Shown here piece by piece: positions 25,871 to 37,141 of a stretch of 64,000 bases of DNA. Position numbers and translations under genes: made by a program. The stretch's first letter is position 1, and each line of letters opens with the position of its first letter. The notes under the pieces are model-generated. The model was not told the DNA's origin and ran no database searches. It worked only from the letters and a program-made list of their open reading frames with translations. The stretch is from Craterostigma plantagineum (lineage: Eukaryota; Streptophyta; Magnoliopsida; Lamiales; Linderniaceae): assembly GCA_027422505.1 (NCBI GenBank), contig JAPQWV010000499.1, forward strand, positions 310,001-374,000, in the 5' to 3' direction.

Positions 25871-28800
25871 AGCCAGGAGAAGTACTTTAATTTTGGGATA
25901 AAATACCATAATCGAGTCCCCAAATACCTAACTTACGGAAGAAAATACCTTATTTGGAGCAGAAATACAAACAGATCGTAGCGTGACATTTATGACTAAG
26001 TTGGTAGCTTTTCAACAAACATCACACATATTAGTTTCATTGTTCATCACCCACATTCAAAATACTTCTTTCTCGCAACTCACTTCCAACCCAAGAGAAG
26101 TACTGGTGGGATAAAATACCTAAATCGAGTTCCCACATACCTAACTTACGGAAGAAAATACCTTATTTGGAGCAGCAAATACAAACAGATCGTAGCGTGA
26201 CATCTATGACTAAATTGGTAGCTTTCCATCAAACATCACACATATTGTTTCATTGTTCATTACCAACAAGCAAAATACTTCTTTCTCGCAAATCACTTTC
26301 AATCCAAGAAAAGTACTTAAATTTTGGCATAAAATACCTAAATCGAGTCCTCAAATACCTAATTTAGGGAGGAAAATCCCTTATTTCGAGCACAAAATAC
26401 AAACAGATCGTAGCGTGACATCTATGACTAAATTGGTAGTTTTTCAAACATCACACATATTAGTTTCAATTACCAACATGCAAAATACTTCTTTCTCGCA
26501 ACTCACTTTCAAGGCAAGAGAAGTACTTAAATTTTGGTATAAAATACCTAAATCGAGTCCTCAAATACCTAATTTAGGGAGTAAAATACCTTATTTGGAG
26601 CAGAAAATACAAACCGTAGCCTGGCATCAATGACTAAATAGGTAGCTTTTCAACAAACATAACACATATTAGTTTCATTGTTCATCACCAACATGCAAAA
26701 TACTTCTTTCTCGCAACTCACTTTCAACCCAAGAGAAGTACTTATATTTTGGTATAAAATACCTAAATCGAGTCCCCGAATAGCTAACTTACGGAAGAAA
26801 ATACCTTATTTGGAGCAGAAAATACAAACAGATCGTGGCGTGACATCTATCCTAAATTGGTAGCTTTTCATCAAACATCACACATATTAGTTTCATTGTT
26901 CATCACCAACATGCAAAATACTTCTTTATCGCAACTCACTTTCAATATAAAAGAAGTACTTAAATTTTGGTATTAAATACCTAAATAGAGTCCTCAATCA
27001 CCTAATTGGAGCAGAAAATACAAACAGATCGTAGCGTGACATCTACGACTAAATTGGTAGTTTTTGATCAAACATCACAAATATTAGTTTCATTGTTCAT
27101 CACCAACATGCAAAATACTTCTTTCTGGCAACTCACTTTCAATCCAAGCGAAGTACTAAGCTTTTGGTACAAAATACCTAAATCGAGTCCACAAATAGCT
27201 AATTTAGGGAGGAAAATACCTTATTTGGAGCAGAAAATACAAACAGATCGTAGCGTGACATCTATGACTAAATTGGTAGCTTTTCAACAAACATCACGCA
27301 TATTAGTTTCATTGTTCATCACCAACACGCAAAATACTTCTTTCTCGCAACTCACTTTCAAGAGAATTACTTAAATTTTGGTATAAATACCTAAACCGAG
27401 TCCTCAATCACCTAATTTACGGATGAAAATAACTTATTTGAGCAGAAAATACAAACAGATCGTAGCATGACATCTATGACTAAATTGGTAGTTTTTCATC
27501 AAACATCACACATATTAGTTTCATTTTTCATCACCAACATGCAAAATACTTCTTTCTCGCAACTCTATTTCAATTCAGAAGAAGTACTTAAATTTTGGGA
27601 TAAAATATCTAGATCGAACCTTCAAATACCTAATTTAGGGAGGGCAATACCTTGTTAGGAGCAGAAAATACAAACAGATCGTAGCGTGACATCTATGACT
27701 AAATTGGTAGCTTTTCATCAAACATCACACATATTAGTTTCATTGCTCATCACCAACATGCAAAATACTTCTTTCACGCAACTCACTTTCAATCCAAGAG
27801 AAGTACATAAATTTTGGGATAAAGTACCTAAATCGTGTCTTCAAATACCTCATTTCGGGAGAAAAATACCTTATTTGGAGCCGAAAATACTAACAGATCG
27901 GTGCGTGTCATCTATGTCTAAACTGGTAGCTTCTCATCAAACATCACACACATTAGTTTCATTGTTCATCACCAACATGCAAAATACTTCTCGCAACTCA
28001 CTTTCAAGGCAAGAGAAGTACTTAAATTTTGGTATAAAATACCTAAATCGAGTCCTCAAATACCTAATTTAGGGAGGAAAATACCTTATTTGGAGCAGAA
28101 AATACAAACAGACCATAGCGTGACATCAATGACTAAGTTGGTAGGTTTTCAACAAACATAACACATATTAGTTTCATTGTTCATCACCAACATGCAAAAT
28201 ACTTCTTCCTCGCAACTCACTTTCAACCCAAGAGAAGTACTTAAATTTTGGGATAAAATGCCTAAATCGAGTCCCCAAATACCTAACTTACGGAAGAAAA
28301 TACCTTATTTGAAGCAGAAAATACAAACAAATCATAGTGTGACATCTATGACTAAATTGATAGCTTTTCAACAAACATCACACATATTAGTTTCATTGTT
28401 CATCACCAACATGCAAAATACTTCTTTCTCGTAACTCACTTTCAAGCCAGGAGAAGTACTTCAATTTTGGTATAAAATACCGTAATCGAGTCCCCAATAC
28501 CTAACTTACGGAAGAAAATACCTTATTTGGAGCAGAAAATACAAACAGATCGTAGCGTGACATCTATGACTAAATTGGTAGCTTTTCATCAAACATCACA
28601 CATATTAGTTTCATTGCTCATCACCAACATGCAAAATACTTCTTTCCCGCAACTCACTTTCAATCCAAGAGAAGTACATAAATTTTGGGATAAAGTACCT
28701 AAATCGTGTCTTCAAATACCTCATTTCGGGAGAAAATACCTTATTTGGAGCCGAAAATACTAACAGATCGGTGCGTGTCATCTATGTCTAAACTGGTAGC

Positions 28801-31800
28801 TTCTCATCAAACATCACACATATTAGTTTCATTGTTCATCACCAACATGCAAAATACTTCTTCTCGCAACTCACTTTCAAGGCAAGAGAAGTACTTAATT
28901 TTCGGTATAAAATACCTAAATCGAGTCCTCAAATACCTAATTTAGGGAGGAAAATACCTTATTTGGAGCAGAAAATACAAACAGACCATAGCGTGACATC
29001 AATGACTAAATTGGTAGGTTTTCAACAAACATAACACATATTAGTTTCATTGTTCATCACCAACATGCAAAATACTTCTTCCTCGCAACTCACTTTCAAC
29101 CCAAGAGAAGTACTTAAATTTTGGGATAAAATACCTAAATCGAGTCCCCAAATACCTAACTTACGGAAGAAAATACCTTATTTGGAGCAGAAAATACAAA
29201 CAGATCATAGTGTGACATCTATGACTAAATTGATAGCTTTTCAACAAACATCACACATATTAGTTTCATTGTTCATCACCAACATTCAAAATACTTCTTT
29301 CTCGCAACTCACTTCCAACCCAAGAGAAGTACTTAAATTTTGGCATAAAATACCTAAATCGAGTCCTCAAATACCTAATTTAGGGAGGAAAATCCCTTAT
29401 TTCGAGCAGAAAATACAAACAGATCGTAGCGTGACATCTATGACTAAATTGGTAGTTTTTCATCAAACATCACACATATTAGTTTCACTGTTCATCACCA
29501 ACATGCAAAATACTTCTTTCTCGCAACTCACTTTCAAGGCAAGAGAAGTACTTAAATTTTGGTATAAAATACCTAAATCGAGTCCTCAAATACCTAATTT
29601 AGGGAGTAAAATACCTTATTTGGAGCAGAAAATACAAACCGTAGCCTGGCATCAATGACTAAATAGGTAGCTTTTCAACAAAGATAACACATATTAGTTT
29701 CATTGTTCATCACCAACATGCAAAATACTTCTTTCTCGCAACTCACTTTCAATCCAAGAGAACTAGAGAAGTACTTATATTTTGGTATAAAATACATAAA
29801 TCGAGTCCCCAAATAGCTAACTTACGGAAGAAAATACCTTATTTGGAGCAGAAAATACAAACAGATCGTGGCGTGACATCTATCCTAAATTGGTAGCTTT
29901 TCATCAAACATCACACATATTATTTTTATTGTTCATCACCAACATGCAAAATACTTCTTTCTCGCAACTCACTTTCAATATAAAAGAAGTACTTAAATTT
30001 TGGTATAAATACCTAAATAGAGTCCTCAATCACCTAATTTACGGATGAAAATACCTTATTTGGAGCAGAAAATACAAACAGATCATAGCGTGACATATAC
30101 GACTAAATTGGTAGTTTTTGATCAAACATCACAAATATTAGTTTCATTGTTACCAAACAAGGATCCATCACCAACATGCAAAATACTTCTTTCTGGCAAC
30201 TCACTTTCAATCCAAGCGAAGTACTCAAATTTTGGTATAAAATACCTAAATCGAGTCCACAAATAGCTAATTTAGGGAGGAAAATACCTTATTTGTAGCA
30301 GAAAATACAAACAGATCGTAGCGTGACATCTATGATTTAATTGATAGCTTTTCATCAAACATCACACATATTAGTTTCATTGGTCATCACCAACACGCAA
30401 AATACTTCTTTCTCGCAACTCACTTTCAATCCAAGAGAAGTACATAAATTTTGGCATGAAATACCAAAAGCGAGTTCTCAAATACCTAATTTAGGGAGGA
30501 AAAGACCTTATTTGGAGCAGAAAATACAAATAGATCGTAGCGTGACATCTATGACTAAATTGGTAGTTTTTCATCAAACATCACACATATTAGTTTCATT
30601 TTCATCACCAACATGCAAAATACTTCTTTCTCGCAACTCTATTTCAATTCAAAAGAAGTACTTAAATATTGGGATAAAATATCTAAATCGAGTCTTCAAA
30701 TACCTAATTCAGGGAGGGCAATACCTTGTTAGGAGCAGAAAATACAAACAGATCGTAGCGTGACATCTATGACTAAATTGGTAGCTTTTCATCAAACATC
30801 ACACATATTAGTTTCACTGTTCACCACCAACATGCAAAATACTTCTTTCTCGCAACTCACTTTCAAGGCAAGAGAAGTACTTAAATTTTGGCATAAAATA
30901 CCTAAATCGAGTCCTCAAATACCTAATTTAGGGAGGAAAATCCCTTATTTCGAGCAGAAAATACAAACAGATCGTAGCGTGACATCTATGACTAAATTGG
31001 TAGCTTTTCATCAAAGATCACACATATTAGTTTCATTGTTCATCACCAACATGCAAATACTTCTTTCTCGCAACTCACTTTCAACCAAGAGAAGTACTTA
31101 AATTTTGGTATAAAATACCTAAATCGAGTCCTCAAATACCTAATTTAGGGAGTAAAATACCTTATTTGGAGCAGAAAATACAAACCGTAGCCTGGCATCA
31201 ATGACTAAATTGGTAGCTTTTCATCAAACATAACACATATTAGTTTCATTGTTCATCACCAACATGCAAAATACTTCTTTCTCGCAACTCACTTTCAACC
31301 CAAGAGAAGTACTTATATTTTGGTATAAAATACCTAAATCGAGTCCCCAAATACTAACTTACGGAAGAATATACCTTATTTGGAGCAGAAAATACAAACA
31401 GATCGTAGCGTGACATCTATCCTAAATTGGTAGCTTTTCATCAAACATCACACATATTAGTTTCATTGTTCATCACCAACATGCAAAATACTTCTTTCTA
31501 GCAACTCACTTTCAATATAAGAGAAGTACTTAAATTTTGGTATAAAATACCTAAATAGAGTCCTCAGATCACCTAATTTACGAAAGAAAATACCTTATTT
31601 GGAGCAGAAAATACAAACAGATCGTAGCGTGACATCTACGACTAAATTGGTAGTTTTCCATCAAACATCACACATATTGGTTTCATTGTTCATCACCAAC
31701 ATGCAAAATACTTCTTTCTCGCAACTCACTTTCAATCCAGCGAAGTACTCAAATTTTGGTATAAAATACCTAAATCGAGTCCACAAATAGCTAACTTAGG

Positions 31801-32336
31801 GAGGAAAATACCTTATTTGGAGCAGAAAATACAAACAGATCGTAGCGTGACATCTATGACTAAATTGGTAGCTTTTCAACAAACATCACAAATATTAGTT
31901 TCATTGTTCATCACCAACACGCAAAATACTTCTTTCTCGCAACTCACTTTCAATCCAAGAGAAGTACTTAATTTTGGCATAAAATACTAAATTGAGTCCT
32001 CAAATACCTAATTTAGGAAGAAAATACCTTATTTGGAGAGGACAATACAAGCAGATCGTAGCGTGACATCGATGACTAAATTGATAGCTTTTTCATCAAA
32101 CATCACACATATTAGTTTCATTGTTCATCACTAACATGCAAAATACTTCTTTCTCGCAACTCACTTTCAACCCAAGAGAAGTACTTAAATTTTGGGATAA
32201 AATACCTAAATCGAGTCCCCAAATACCTAACTTGCGGAATAGAATACCTTATTTTGAGCAGAAAATACGTTTCAGATCGTAGCGTGACATCTATGACTAA
32301 ATTGGTAGTTTATGCATATCATATCACATATTAGAT

Positions 32337-32776
32337 TCTTATGCATGTGAACATGGTAATATTTTGGCGTATCGCTGAGCGGGGTAGTTCGAGATTATTG
32401 TGTTTGATTGGCTCGTTGAGAAGTCGAGGTTGGCACTCATATGACACCTGACGGCAGAAATGGACATCTTGTCTACTCGGGCGTGATGCCGATGTGCAAA
32501 CCGTCGTGCGTGATTTTCATCTAGGGACATTGACAGGGCAGTTGCGTGAACGTCAAAACGCTGTCAACGTCGGCAACCGGTTACGAAAGACGACCTAGTA
32601 GGGCAGTTGCGTGAATGTCAAAAGCTGCTAGTGTAAGCTTTGGTTATAAATAGGCATGCGAGGTGTCGAGTCTGGCCTAGGGCCTTGTGTATGTTATTTG
32701 AGATAGAAATGTGGGAAAAAAGAGTGTACTTTGCATGTGAGACATTGGGATTTGGGAGCGTTCACGTGCATACATG
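32337..32776 (+). mobile_element. LTR fragment interrupting the satellite edge
   Basis: About 440 bp with no satellite sequence. Its right half (GGCCTAGGGCCTTGTGT, then GATAGAAATGTGGGAAAA and TGCATACATGCAC) matches in order the 3' part of the solo LTR at about 39770-39895. The left half carries TCTACTCGGGCGTGATG, similar to 39560-39590. It is a scrap of that LTR family, with no ends or duplication visible. A short internal duplication (GGGCAGTTGCGTGAA, about 32537 and 32601) is present. Confidence 0.7.
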
Positions 32777-32935
32777 CACATATTGGATTCATTGTTCATC
32801 ACCAACAAGCAAAGTACTTCTTTCTCGCAACTCACTTTCAAGCCAGGCGAAGTACTTAAATTTTGGGATAAAATACCTACTTCGAGGGCCCAAATACCTA
32901 ACTTACGGAAGAAATTACCTTATTTGGGCAGGGGC
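32777..32935 (+). repeat. Isolated satellite monomer
   Basis: One partial 219-bp monomer (ATTCATTGTTCATCACCAAC through CTTACGGAAG) stranded between LTR scraps. It shows substitutions not seen in the main array. Confidence 0.85.
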
Positions 32936-33022
32936 TACGGCAATTTGTATAGTTACAGTGTAAATGATATTTTGTTGTAGCATTATAATTTACGAAACAA
33001 AAATTGTTTCATTGTTCATCAC
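32936..33022. other. Unassigned 87-bp AT-rich spacer
   Basis: Ends with a satellite scrap (GTTTCATTGTTCATCACC, 33006-33023). The rest shows no match that I can recognise. Confidence 0.5.
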
Positions 33023-33518
33023 CTTACGTTGCGAAAATCCGCCACTTCCTTAATTAGAACATCACTGTCGTCGCAGGTGTGGTATAAGCGCGAGGGTCGT
33101 CACAGGTGTTTACGTGTTGTCACTCCCGGGGCCGACGACTTACGGACAAGAAGCGGCCTTGGCATTCTGGAGAAGGGATACAAAACCGATCTGACACCCG
33201 TGAGAGGGGATCCTAGACTGAAATTGTAGCGTTCAGGCTAAGATCGTACAAGAAAATTGATAGTACATCACCACCAAGCAAAATACTTCTTTTCGGGAGT
33301 CCACTATAGAATCCGAAGATGAAGTTGACTTGGGGAAATTTAGGGATGGTGACCCCTGGGAAGTTTGAGTGCGTGTGAGTGACCTAACACGCTGGAAGGT
33401 TAAGTGGTGATACGGTGGGGCCAGACTATCAGTCGGAGTGTGGTGGGCCCAACCCCACAGGTCCCGGTAGGGACGAATGCTACAAGCAACACCCGGTATG
33501 GGATGGGTCGTTACAGCT
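33023..33518 (+). mobile_element. Mosaic of LTR scraps with a satellite remnant
   Basis: Starts CTTACGTTGCGAAAATCCGC, which matches the 3' end of the solo LTR near 40170. Unassigned GC-richer sequence follows, then a satellite scrap at about 33245-33295 (CATCACCACCAAGCAAAATA). A second LTR-like piece ends GGGTCGTTACA at 33517, resembling the family end GGGTCGCCACA. The satellite restarts immediately afterwards. The piece order suggests repeated insertion and deletion at the array edge. Confidence 0.6.
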
Positions 33519-34015
33519 TTTCATCAAACATCACACATATTAGTTTCATTGTTCATCAGCAACATGCAAAATACTTCTTTGTCACAACTCACTTTCAATC
33601 CAAGAGAAGTACTTAAATTTTGGGATAAACCTAAGTCGAGTCTTCAAATACCTTATTAATGGAGTAAAATACCTTATTTAGAGCAGAAAATACAAACAGA
33701 TCGTGCGTGACATCTATGACTAAATTGGTAGCTTTTCATCAAACATCACACATATTAGTTTTCATTGTTCATCACCAACATGCAAAATACTTCTTTCTCG
33801 CAACTCACTTTCAATCCAAGAGAAGTACATAAATTTTGGGATAACGTACCTAAATCGTGTCTTCAAATACCTAATTTAGGGAGAAAAATACCATATTGGG
33901 AGCAGAAAATACAAACAGATTGTAGCGTGACATGTATGACTAAATTGGTAGCTTTTCATCAAACATCACACATATTAGTTTCATTGTTCATCACCAACAT
34001 ACAGAATACTTAAAT
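33519..34015 (+). repeat. Outer satellite monomers
   Basis: About 2.3 recognisable monomers beginning GCTTTTCATCAAACATCACA, with more private substitutions and small deletions than the core array (for example GATAAACCTAAG at 33625). Confidence 0.9.
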
Positions 34016-34625
34016 TCAGAAAAGAAATGATTATATTTATACAGAAAAATACGTGTGAATTGGAGCGAATCATCTAATACTAAAATTGCGGGGTTTAGTC
34101 AAACATCTTACATAATAAGGTCACTGGTCTTCATCAACACCACAAAATTTGCTAAAATGAGCTTCCTGACAAGTTCACCTTTGTAATAGTTAGAGTACTT
34201 AAATTCAACATGAAAAATACTTATGAGACAAAAGTACTTAAGTTTAGGCAAGAAATACTTATATTTATTCAGAAAATACATGTGAATTTGAGCGAATCGT
34301 CTAATACTAAAAGGTTAAATAAAACATCTTACGTAATAAGGTCAATTATCTAATACTAAAGTACTTACTATATTAACAAAAGTTCTTATATTGGAGCGAG
34401 TCATCATCATAAGAGTAATTGACAAGTTTACATGGTAATGGCATTTATAAGCATCAACGCAAAAAAGAAGTTATTTGCAACTTCACCGTCAAACTATGTT
34501 AAATACTTGAATCTAATAATTGAGTACTTAATTTTAGACTTAAAATACTTATTATATTCATGCATAAAATACTTGATATTGAACTATAATGAAAACATAA
34601 GAGGACTCTCTCAAGCTAAGCTCGA
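34016..34625 (+). repeat. Strongly diverged satellite monomers at the array edge
   Basis: About three monomers that keep the order of satellite landmarks with heavy change: TCAAACATCTTACATAATAA for TCAAACATCACACATATTAG, GCGAATCATCTAATACTAAA for the CGTAGCGTGACATCTATGACTAAA segment, and GTTATTTGCAACTTCACC for CTTCTTTCTCGCAACTCACT. Repeated AAAATACTT and GTACTTAAATT tracts fit the monomer. No coding sequence. Confidence 0.65.
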
Positions 34626-34876
34626 TATTGAACTATAATGCTGAGCCTCGAGGTGGTAGTAAATCTGAAGCTTGATTATTAGTACTTCTGTAGACGCCCG
34701 ACACTTTCTTGACCATAGCAGAAGCCGAAGCAATATCCAAATGAGCATCTAAGCTTCTAAATAGGTTCGGTTGTCATGTCAGCTTTCTGAATTTTCTTTA
34801 TTGATATGTGTTGCATGCAAAGCCAACAGATGAACACGGCTTTTGTTGTTATATAACAATTAGGATCTTGTGAAAA
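34626..34876. other. Unassigned spacer
   Basis: About 250 bp with no recognisable coding or repeat homology. Its left edge repeats GATATTGAACTATAATG, also present about 50 bp earlier, inside the diverged satellite. Confidence 0.4.
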
Positions 34877-35055
34877 ACTAACCCCCCTATTATTATTATT
34901 ACTATTATTATAATTATTATTGTTGTTGTTGTTATCGATCGAATTTTGATATAGAAGTAAATCAACCATCGTCCATGTGGAGACGATCCTTACATTTGCT
35001 ATACTCGTTTTAGTAAGGTTATAAATTTTATTTCTGGCCGTTTATGACGCGACCA
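34877..35055 (+). mobile_element. Partial 5' LTR (3' end) of an Athila-like gypsy element
   Basis: The last 179 bp of an LTR. The same block, with the same TTATTA/TTGTTG microsatellite, GAAGTAAATCAACCATC, TGTGGAGACGATCCTTAC and GACGCGACCA end, recurs at 41764-41948. Sequence upstream of 34877 does not match the other LTR, so this 5' LTR is truncated. It is followed by a tRNA-Asp primer site. Confidence 0.75.
34887..34942 (+). repeat. Trinucleotide microsatellite (TTA/TTG)n in LTR
   Basis: Imperfect TTA repeats passing into TTG repeats. The equivalent tract at 41777-41827 has a different length, so the locus varies between LTR copies. Confidence 0.85.
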
Positions 35056-35060
35056 AATTT

Positions 35061-35078
35061 TGGCGCCGTTGCCGGGGA
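35061..35078 (+). promoter_or_regulatory. Primer-binding site, tRNA-Asp type
   Basis: TGGCGCCGTTGCCGGGGA is complementary to the 3' end of plant tRNA-Asp, the usual primer of Athila-like gypsy elements. It lies five bases after the LTR end at 35055. Confidence 0.85.
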
Positions 35079-36000
35079 CGGTGGTGTCTAAATTGATTTA
35101 CTTGTTTTCTATTTCGATTTTCTTTGTCTTGTCTTGATGTTCGACAGGTGTGCTAATTAATGTTTGATTTTGAAGAAGAGAAGACGAAAGCGAAAAGTTG
35201 AAAGGCGGAATATGACTTTTAGGTAAGCGACATGGGAAAAAAAGGACAGCAACTACCATTCCGTGTTTCGTTGAGGGAGGATCGCGCTACGATTTTCAAC
35301 CGCCTTGAAAATTTTCCGGCTATGTCTAGCTAAAAGACATTAAAGAAAAGCGCTTCTTGTGAGGCAACCCAAGTATTATTTATGCAAATCAGTTTTTGTT
35401 TCTTATATTTCGTTATTGTAAAATTGCTATGACGTGCCGTTTAGCTATGATTTTCAACAGGTTCTAAGCTGATTTGGGTAAGGTTCATTCATCATAAGCT
35501 TGCTTTTCTAGCTGTTAGCGGGAATCAAGTCCTAAGTGTGGGGAAAAGGCTTTTACGAAGCATGCACATCGATCAATTCAGGGAAGTTCGCTCAACTATT
35601 ATTATTTTCTTCTTCCATGAGTTACATGATTATTACGTTGCAGACAACGTAAAATTTAAGTGTGGGGGGAGGGAATTGCGCGAAACAGATTCGGACATTA
35701 CTATATGTGCATGATTTGTTGAATTACATGAAAATAAGGGTAAAATTTTTCAAATTCATGTTTTTTTTTTATCATGGACAGATTGATTTTATTTTAGACT
35801 AATGTGAGTAATTAGGATCCGCATGCGTAGTCGATGTTTTTCTTACATGATGAACTTGGCGATACGAGCTTACGAGCTTTTTGCTCATTTTTTTTGGTTG
35901 TGTGAATCATTCTTAATTTATTTCTCTCTAGAACTTGCTTGCGTATTACGTTTTGAAATTGCTAAAGTGACATTGCGTGAAATATGGAAGGTATTAGGAA

Positions 36001-36657
36001 TTAAGTCATAGCCAAAGTTTCCGACCACGACTGATCACCATAATTAGCCACTTTGAGCCTCAGTCTTTTCTTTCTAAAAAAAAGGACCAACACAAATAAG
36101 CCTTCAGAAATAAACCCAACCGGAGCAATAGTGGAAGTGGAAGTGGAAGTTGAATGCGGGAGTTGAAAGGCGCAGCCGGACCTATACCAAAGTTGAGCCT
36201 GAAAAGAAGTTAAGAACTCTTCCATTGATAATCTCTCACTCGCAAAGAGGCCGAGAGAAGGGGAGCTTAGCACCGTCGAAATTCTGAGAACCCTACCTCC
36301 GATAATCTTTCGATTTCTCGAAAAAAGGGGTATATGTGATCCTAAGAATGAAAGAAGAAGGCAAAGTGAAATAACGACGAAGTCAAAAGAAGAACTACAA
36401 AAAAAGAAAGAAATGCAGGACATTCGGTGCATTCGAGACGATAGCGTGATCCCGACACTGATACTGCTCATATCGTTTGTGCTACTTATTATTTGCCTAC
36501 TTCGCATACTTGAGCCCGGTATACCCAGCAAAAAAAAAAGAAAAGAAACAAACCTTCTAATTTCCGTTTTATCAGCGAGAGTAATAGATTTATGAATCGT
36601 TTGCAAGCTTATGGTAGAGATTAGATTAATGCGTGAACTGAGAGAATTCATTGACAT
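36001..36657 (-). other. Unrecognised open frame block (218 codons on minus; shorter overlapping frame on plus)
   Basis: The minus strand has a 218-codon open frame, rich in Ser, Phe and Leu. The plus strand has an overlapping frame of about 130 codons (36203-36595) with charged stretches and one strongly hydrophobic segment (PTLILLISFVLLIICLLRIL, about 36449-36508) followed by a Lys/Arg run. I recognise neither product. The composition is less AT-rich than its surroundings, and a GGAAGT repeat lies at about 36131-36152. Possibilities are an env-like remnant of the Athila-like element, a captured host or organellar fragment, or chance. No start-site or codon evidence favours real expression. 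Confidence 0.3.
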
Positions 36658-36880
36658 TTTTTACCTATACACCGAGTGATCTGAGTGAATTCCTGTGAGG
36701 TGCGAATCTTGATTGCTATTAGTAAGGTCAGTAGCGTAGATAATCGTTTGATCTCGTATGTGTTTTCCGACGTTGCCTACATGATATCTATATATACTGT
36801 CATTTTTAAAGTGATAAGTTACATGATTTATACTTATTTGCTTTTAATATACTTTGCTTAAGGACAAGCAAACGCTTAAC

Positions 36881-36890
36881 TGTGGGGAGA
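36881..36890 (+). promoter_or_regulatory. Polypurine tract of the Athila-like element
   Basis: TGTGGGGAGA directly precedes TTTGATAAAC, the expected LTR start. The upstream motif TTAAGGACAAGCAAACGCTT supports the assignment. Confidence 0.65.
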
Positions 36891-37136
36891 TTTGATAAAC
36901 ATATTTTATATGTTTATATTTATGATAAATAAGTCGTTTGTGGGCTAAATTAAGTCGTCTTGATACGTTTTAAAAGCTTTAATTAATTTATATATATTTA
37001 TGGATTTCAAGACGACAAATGGTAAATTTTGATAAATAAATTGCTTTTCTCCAGGAGGAACTACACTACGAAATTTATATGGTTGCGATCGTCAACAAGT
37101 CTAGTTTGTGGCAGATTTTACGAATTTGGAATTTGG

Positions 37137-37141
37137 ATATC
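37137..37141 (+). repeat. Left 5-bp target-site duplication (ATATC) of solo LTR 1
   Basis: ATATC immediately before TGTAATACCC; repeated at 40226-40230. Confidence 0.85.

Larger units (their letters stand above)
6812..32336 (+). repeat. Main 219-bp satellite array (about 115 monomers)
   Basis: A continuous head-to-tail array. A typical monomer starts TTGGTAGCTTTTCATCAAAC and ends GACATCTATGACTAAA. Spacing between successive TTGGTAG/CTGGTAG landmarks is 219 at 12353-12572 and 215 where TTCT is missing (12572-12787). Monomer variants can be told apart: CTGGTAGCTTCTC with CTTCTCGC; ATAACTTATTTGG; an AACTAG insertion at about 17210, 20460, 21980, 25225 and 29760; and AAGCCAGGAGAAG at 15470, 16343, 19602, 21108, 24371, 25871 and 28444. 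The variants recur in fixed order, which gives the higher-order periods listed separately. One plus-strand frame of the typical monomer is open for 73 codons. The last monomers near 32.3 kb are degraded. No gene lies in the array. Confidence 0.95.
35056..36892 (+). mobile_element. Short internal region of the Athila-like element, no gag-pol
   Basis: The internal region is only about 1.84 kb, against roughly 8-10 kb for an autonomous Athila. I see no protease, reverse transcriptase, RNase H or integrase motif. Purine-rich AAGTGTGGGG tracts occur at about 35533 and 35659, besides the terminal polypurine tract near 36881. Near the right end, ACTTTGCTTAAGGACAAGCA followed by GCTTAACTGTGGGGAGA is the usual sequence before the 3' LTR in this group. 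Best read as a deleted or non-autonomous derivative. A 0.66-kb block (36001-36657) has long open frames on both strands and is listed separately. Confidence 0.65.

Noticed and set aside
29050..29658. 202-codon plus-strand open frame (and dozens of 60-175-codon relatives) as genes
   Set aside because: All are phases of the same 219-bp satellite monomer. The frames start and stop at random monomer variants, with no promoter or fixed start. Treated as repeat, with translation noted as a finding.
1..32336. CRISPR-like array
   Set aside because: The repeats are 219-bp contiguous monomers without unique spacers, in plant-type DNA.
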